Source: CAYUVA01 sp964448115 [NCBI: uncultured bacterium] (GTDB lineage: Bacteria > CAYUVA01). Taken from it: 53,537 nt of DNA. A program made the position numbers and the translations under genes. The notes beneath the pieces are model-generated. The model did not search any database, had not been told where the DNA came from, and saw nothing but the letters and a program-made list of their open reading frames with translations. Positions 52,901-53,537 of this stretch are shown one piece after another. How positions within the stretch are numbered: position 1 is the stretch's first letter; the number at the start of each line of letters is the position of its first letter. The stretch is from assembly GCA_964448115.1 (NCBI GenBank), contig CAYUVA010000030.1:2512-56048 (forward strand), written 5' to 3'.

Positions 52901-53422
52901 CAGGCCGACCCGCTGCCCCAAAATACGCTGGGCAAGCAGGTAAAATAGCCCTACAGTCAGAAGTCCCATGGCAGCGGTGGCTATGCGCATCGAGAGGACG
53001 GAGACACCCAAGAGCTTGAAGAAAAAGACGATGATGAAGATGAACAAGGTCGGACGACCCTCGGCAGTGGATACGAATACAGGATACTTGCCCTGCTCGA
53101 TAATCTTGATCGCATCGTTGCCGTTGAACGCCTCATCGAGATAGCAACCGTTGGGGAAGCGATGCAACAGGTAACCGCGCATGAAAAGGGCTATGAGCAG
53201 TATAGCGCCTAGACAGATCCATCGAGAGCGCTTGGATAGCCCATTATCGAGAGCTTCTGCGCCATTATCCTTACCCCGTAACCTGAGTGCATAGAATACA
53301 GGCGGGACGCTGAGCAGCAAAAGCGGTAAGCCGAGCAGCAGGTTATGATGCTGCCTGGTGAGGATGTTCCCGGCAACCCCCAAGCCTAGACCGATTACCA
53401 GAAAAACAATCCGCAGCACCAT
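49970..53422 (-). CDS. GT-C transferase fused to PA14-like and NHL-repeat domains
   Basis: The 1150-residue protein begins with two helices, then about ten more membrane segments to residue 430. The periplasmic loop near 92-110 has FPNGCYLDEAFNGNDAIKII, the acidic motif of GT39-type transferases that use polyprenyl-phosphate sugars. A soluble part follows: a degenerate beta module near 620-700 (ILPRYEGYRFHLDSDFEAELY), a clear PA14 domain near 714-855 (GLIVEYYNNADFQGDP, then DGNTLLIDGNTL) and NHL repeats from about 885 to the end (FNEPRGLAIDDKGNLYVADS, four or five blades). PA14 binds carbohydrates and NHL propellers bind partners, so a glycan-sensing transferase is plausible. Confidence 0.88.
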   Translation of the reverse strand: MVLRIVFLVIGLGLGVAGNILTRQHHNLLLGLPLLLLSVPPVFYALRLRGKDNGAEALDNGLSKRSRWICLGAILLIALFMRGYLLHRFPNGCYLDEAFNGNDAIKIIEQGKYPVFVSTAEGRPTLFIFIIVFFFKLLGVSVLSMRIATAAMGLLTVGLFYLLAQRILGQRVGLAATLLLAVSRWHLNFSRVVFEAILYPLFVVLVLYFLSKIETDDRYRNYALAGIFLGGGLYTYLGFRLVLPAVAVYLLVRLFSDIDRWYRHLIGGLIMFAVASLVTSPLIHYFINHPRDFYHHTLGTSVFKDVKAQDSFAPIFHNVYKTLLMFNYKGDPRPRHNLPHEPNADFITSLFIFWGFFLVLLQAGRRYHLLLLIAYFFMIQASIWTRMDANPHGLRILGACPVVIIFAGVFLHKLWIFWIELAGKKRIQWFMVLLAPLLAVVILLNFFTFFVTQRNNIFVRRDFYFTETQISKLAKQLCPEYNVFIPDWVYRGQTFAFICHKMPDIHRLEEPMPPVMSELNPDKGLAFIIDDEFMPYLKWLKDFYPRHKYTPIPGPEQPDRFYCTLVVEKDEITAGCGFIDSFYEDNWSTGDPVAIKQGSNDPWQADYPPGLENLSLLRIATLILPRYEGYRFHLDSDFEAELYIDGIKVASSGDDESKYYKLYEGLHALELRAKNIPASSAGAVIHFETPNRLKRPLPNSWLYRVRDKGNGLIVEYYNNADFQGDPVKVAREATCVHKWTPGSDEPLRTPFSAIWRGKLEIEKAGHYEFFIDSTDGNTLLIDGNTLHDRVEFSGWNAITSRLNLGVGLHDFEIRYRSCSPYKFISAYYIEPGKPRTILPPKRLFIEPYIDIRSAEQVELPSYEVLPDAPEKAGADDIRMELFYQTTKGAEPGKFNEPRGLAIDDKGNLYVADSRNHRIQVISPQGEYMRSIGTEGSEPLQFNIPTSIFFDAKGRLYISDTWNHRLQVLSPKGDLIDVIGTGQVNLFAPKQSLLHPNGLLYIVDSGHQVVRAFDAYKKQIHRFGKGEDMDKPLGEPTGIALDKDDNIFITDIALDRLVLFTPQGYFIRSIPLGGQSPDTALCSDSNGNLFISLPDFMTWACIIDGKLSYLDAIPDSPITKPCFPTGVAVDNKGFLYLMDSLNMRIFKAQYR

Positions 53423-53521
53423 AGTAAGTGGAATTATACACCTTTAGGCTTAAGATCAATAGAAAAAGGCAAAAAGGTCAAGCAAGTAGTCGAACAGGCT
53501 GAGAACCAGGGAGGACCGGCA

Positions 53522-53537
53522 ATGGCACGCAAATACA
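53522..53537 (+). CDS. Start of a gene cut by the right edge
   Basis: ATG at 53522 follows a strong GGAGG ribosome site (53510-53514) by seven bases and opens MARKY before the window ends. Nothing more can be said about the product. It is divergent from the GT-C/PA14/NHL gene. Confidence 0.5.

Noticed and set aside
1-53537. tRNA, rRNA, riboswitch, prophage and transposase genes
   Set aside because: Inspection of all gaps longer than about 100 bases showed no cloverleaf, cobalamin or SAM riboswitch core, integrase or transposase. A covariance-model search would be more decisive than reading by eye.

Overview
The window is dominated by ordinary chromosomal genes of an uncultivated, probably anaerobic, Gram-negative bacterium. 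An outer-membrane envelope is suggested by a predicted beta-barrel protein, a lipoprotein, O-antigen-ligase-type polymerases and several secreted proteins with Thr-Pro linkers. Anaerobic and B12-dependent chemistry is suggested by three B12-binding radical SAM enzymes, a corrinoid adenosyltransferase (cobO), an ADP-forming acyl-CoA synthetase and a split MetV/MetF methylenetetrahydrofolate reductase. The style of the genes (GT-C transferases with TPR, PA14 or NHL modules, TPTPT linkers) fits a candidate phylum, but the sequence alone does not say which one.

Layout. 0-0.5 kb: an AT-rich edge with two unknown small genes. 0.5-11.1 kb: envelope genes, namely two B12 radical SAM enzymes, a beta-barrel, a large surface protein, a lipoprotein, a glycosyltransferase plus UDP-galactopyranose-mutase-like flavoprotein pair, and cobO. 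11.2-20.3 kb: ADP-forming acyl-CoA synthetase, a third B12 radical SAM enzyme, a secreted hydrolase-like gene with a probable one-base frame break in its signal peptide, and a TgpA-like transglutaminase overlapping moaC. 20.3-25.0 kb: an operon of prfB (with its programmed frameshift), a glycosyltransferase, a phosphoesterase and a GT-C transferase. 25.1-26.7 kb: dispersed repeats running into an O-antigen-ligase gene. 26.9-28.5 kb: parA-parB. 28.5-30.6 kb: metV-metF and trxA. 30.7-36.8 kb: two overlapping very large membrane genes, each a polytopic transferase or polymerase followed by TPRs. 36.8-37.4 kb: a 0.6 kb AT-rich non-coding stretch with a near-perfect parS site. 37.4-42.6 kb: a SPASM radical SAM enzyme and then jag-yidC-yidD-rnpA-rpmH-rplT-rpmI. 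42.8-48.0 kb: a Thr-Pro-linker secreted protein, a HARE-HTH/nuclease-like protein, a sulfatase-like hydrolase, more dispersed repeats and a two-domain ABC permease. 48.0-53.4 kb: a shikimate kinase fusion, birA and a 1150-residue GT-C/PA14/NHL protein.

How the parts relate. parAB, a parS-like site and the jag-yidC-yidD-rnpA-rpmH block are the usual neighbours of a bacterial replication origin, so the window is probably origin-proximal, although dnaA, mnmE, mnmG and rsmG are absent. Many of the other genes build or decorate the cell surface: lipid-linked sugar transferases, O-antigen-type polymerases and secreted linker proteins. I saw no CRISPR array, transposase, prophage, tRNA or rRNA. The best candidates for something new are the chimeric membrane proteins (GT-C+PA14+NHL; GT-C+TPR with Wzy+TPR), the shikimate kinase fusion, the possible origin/parS region and the unusual fusion of the rpmI-rplT pair with the rpmH-rnpA cluster.
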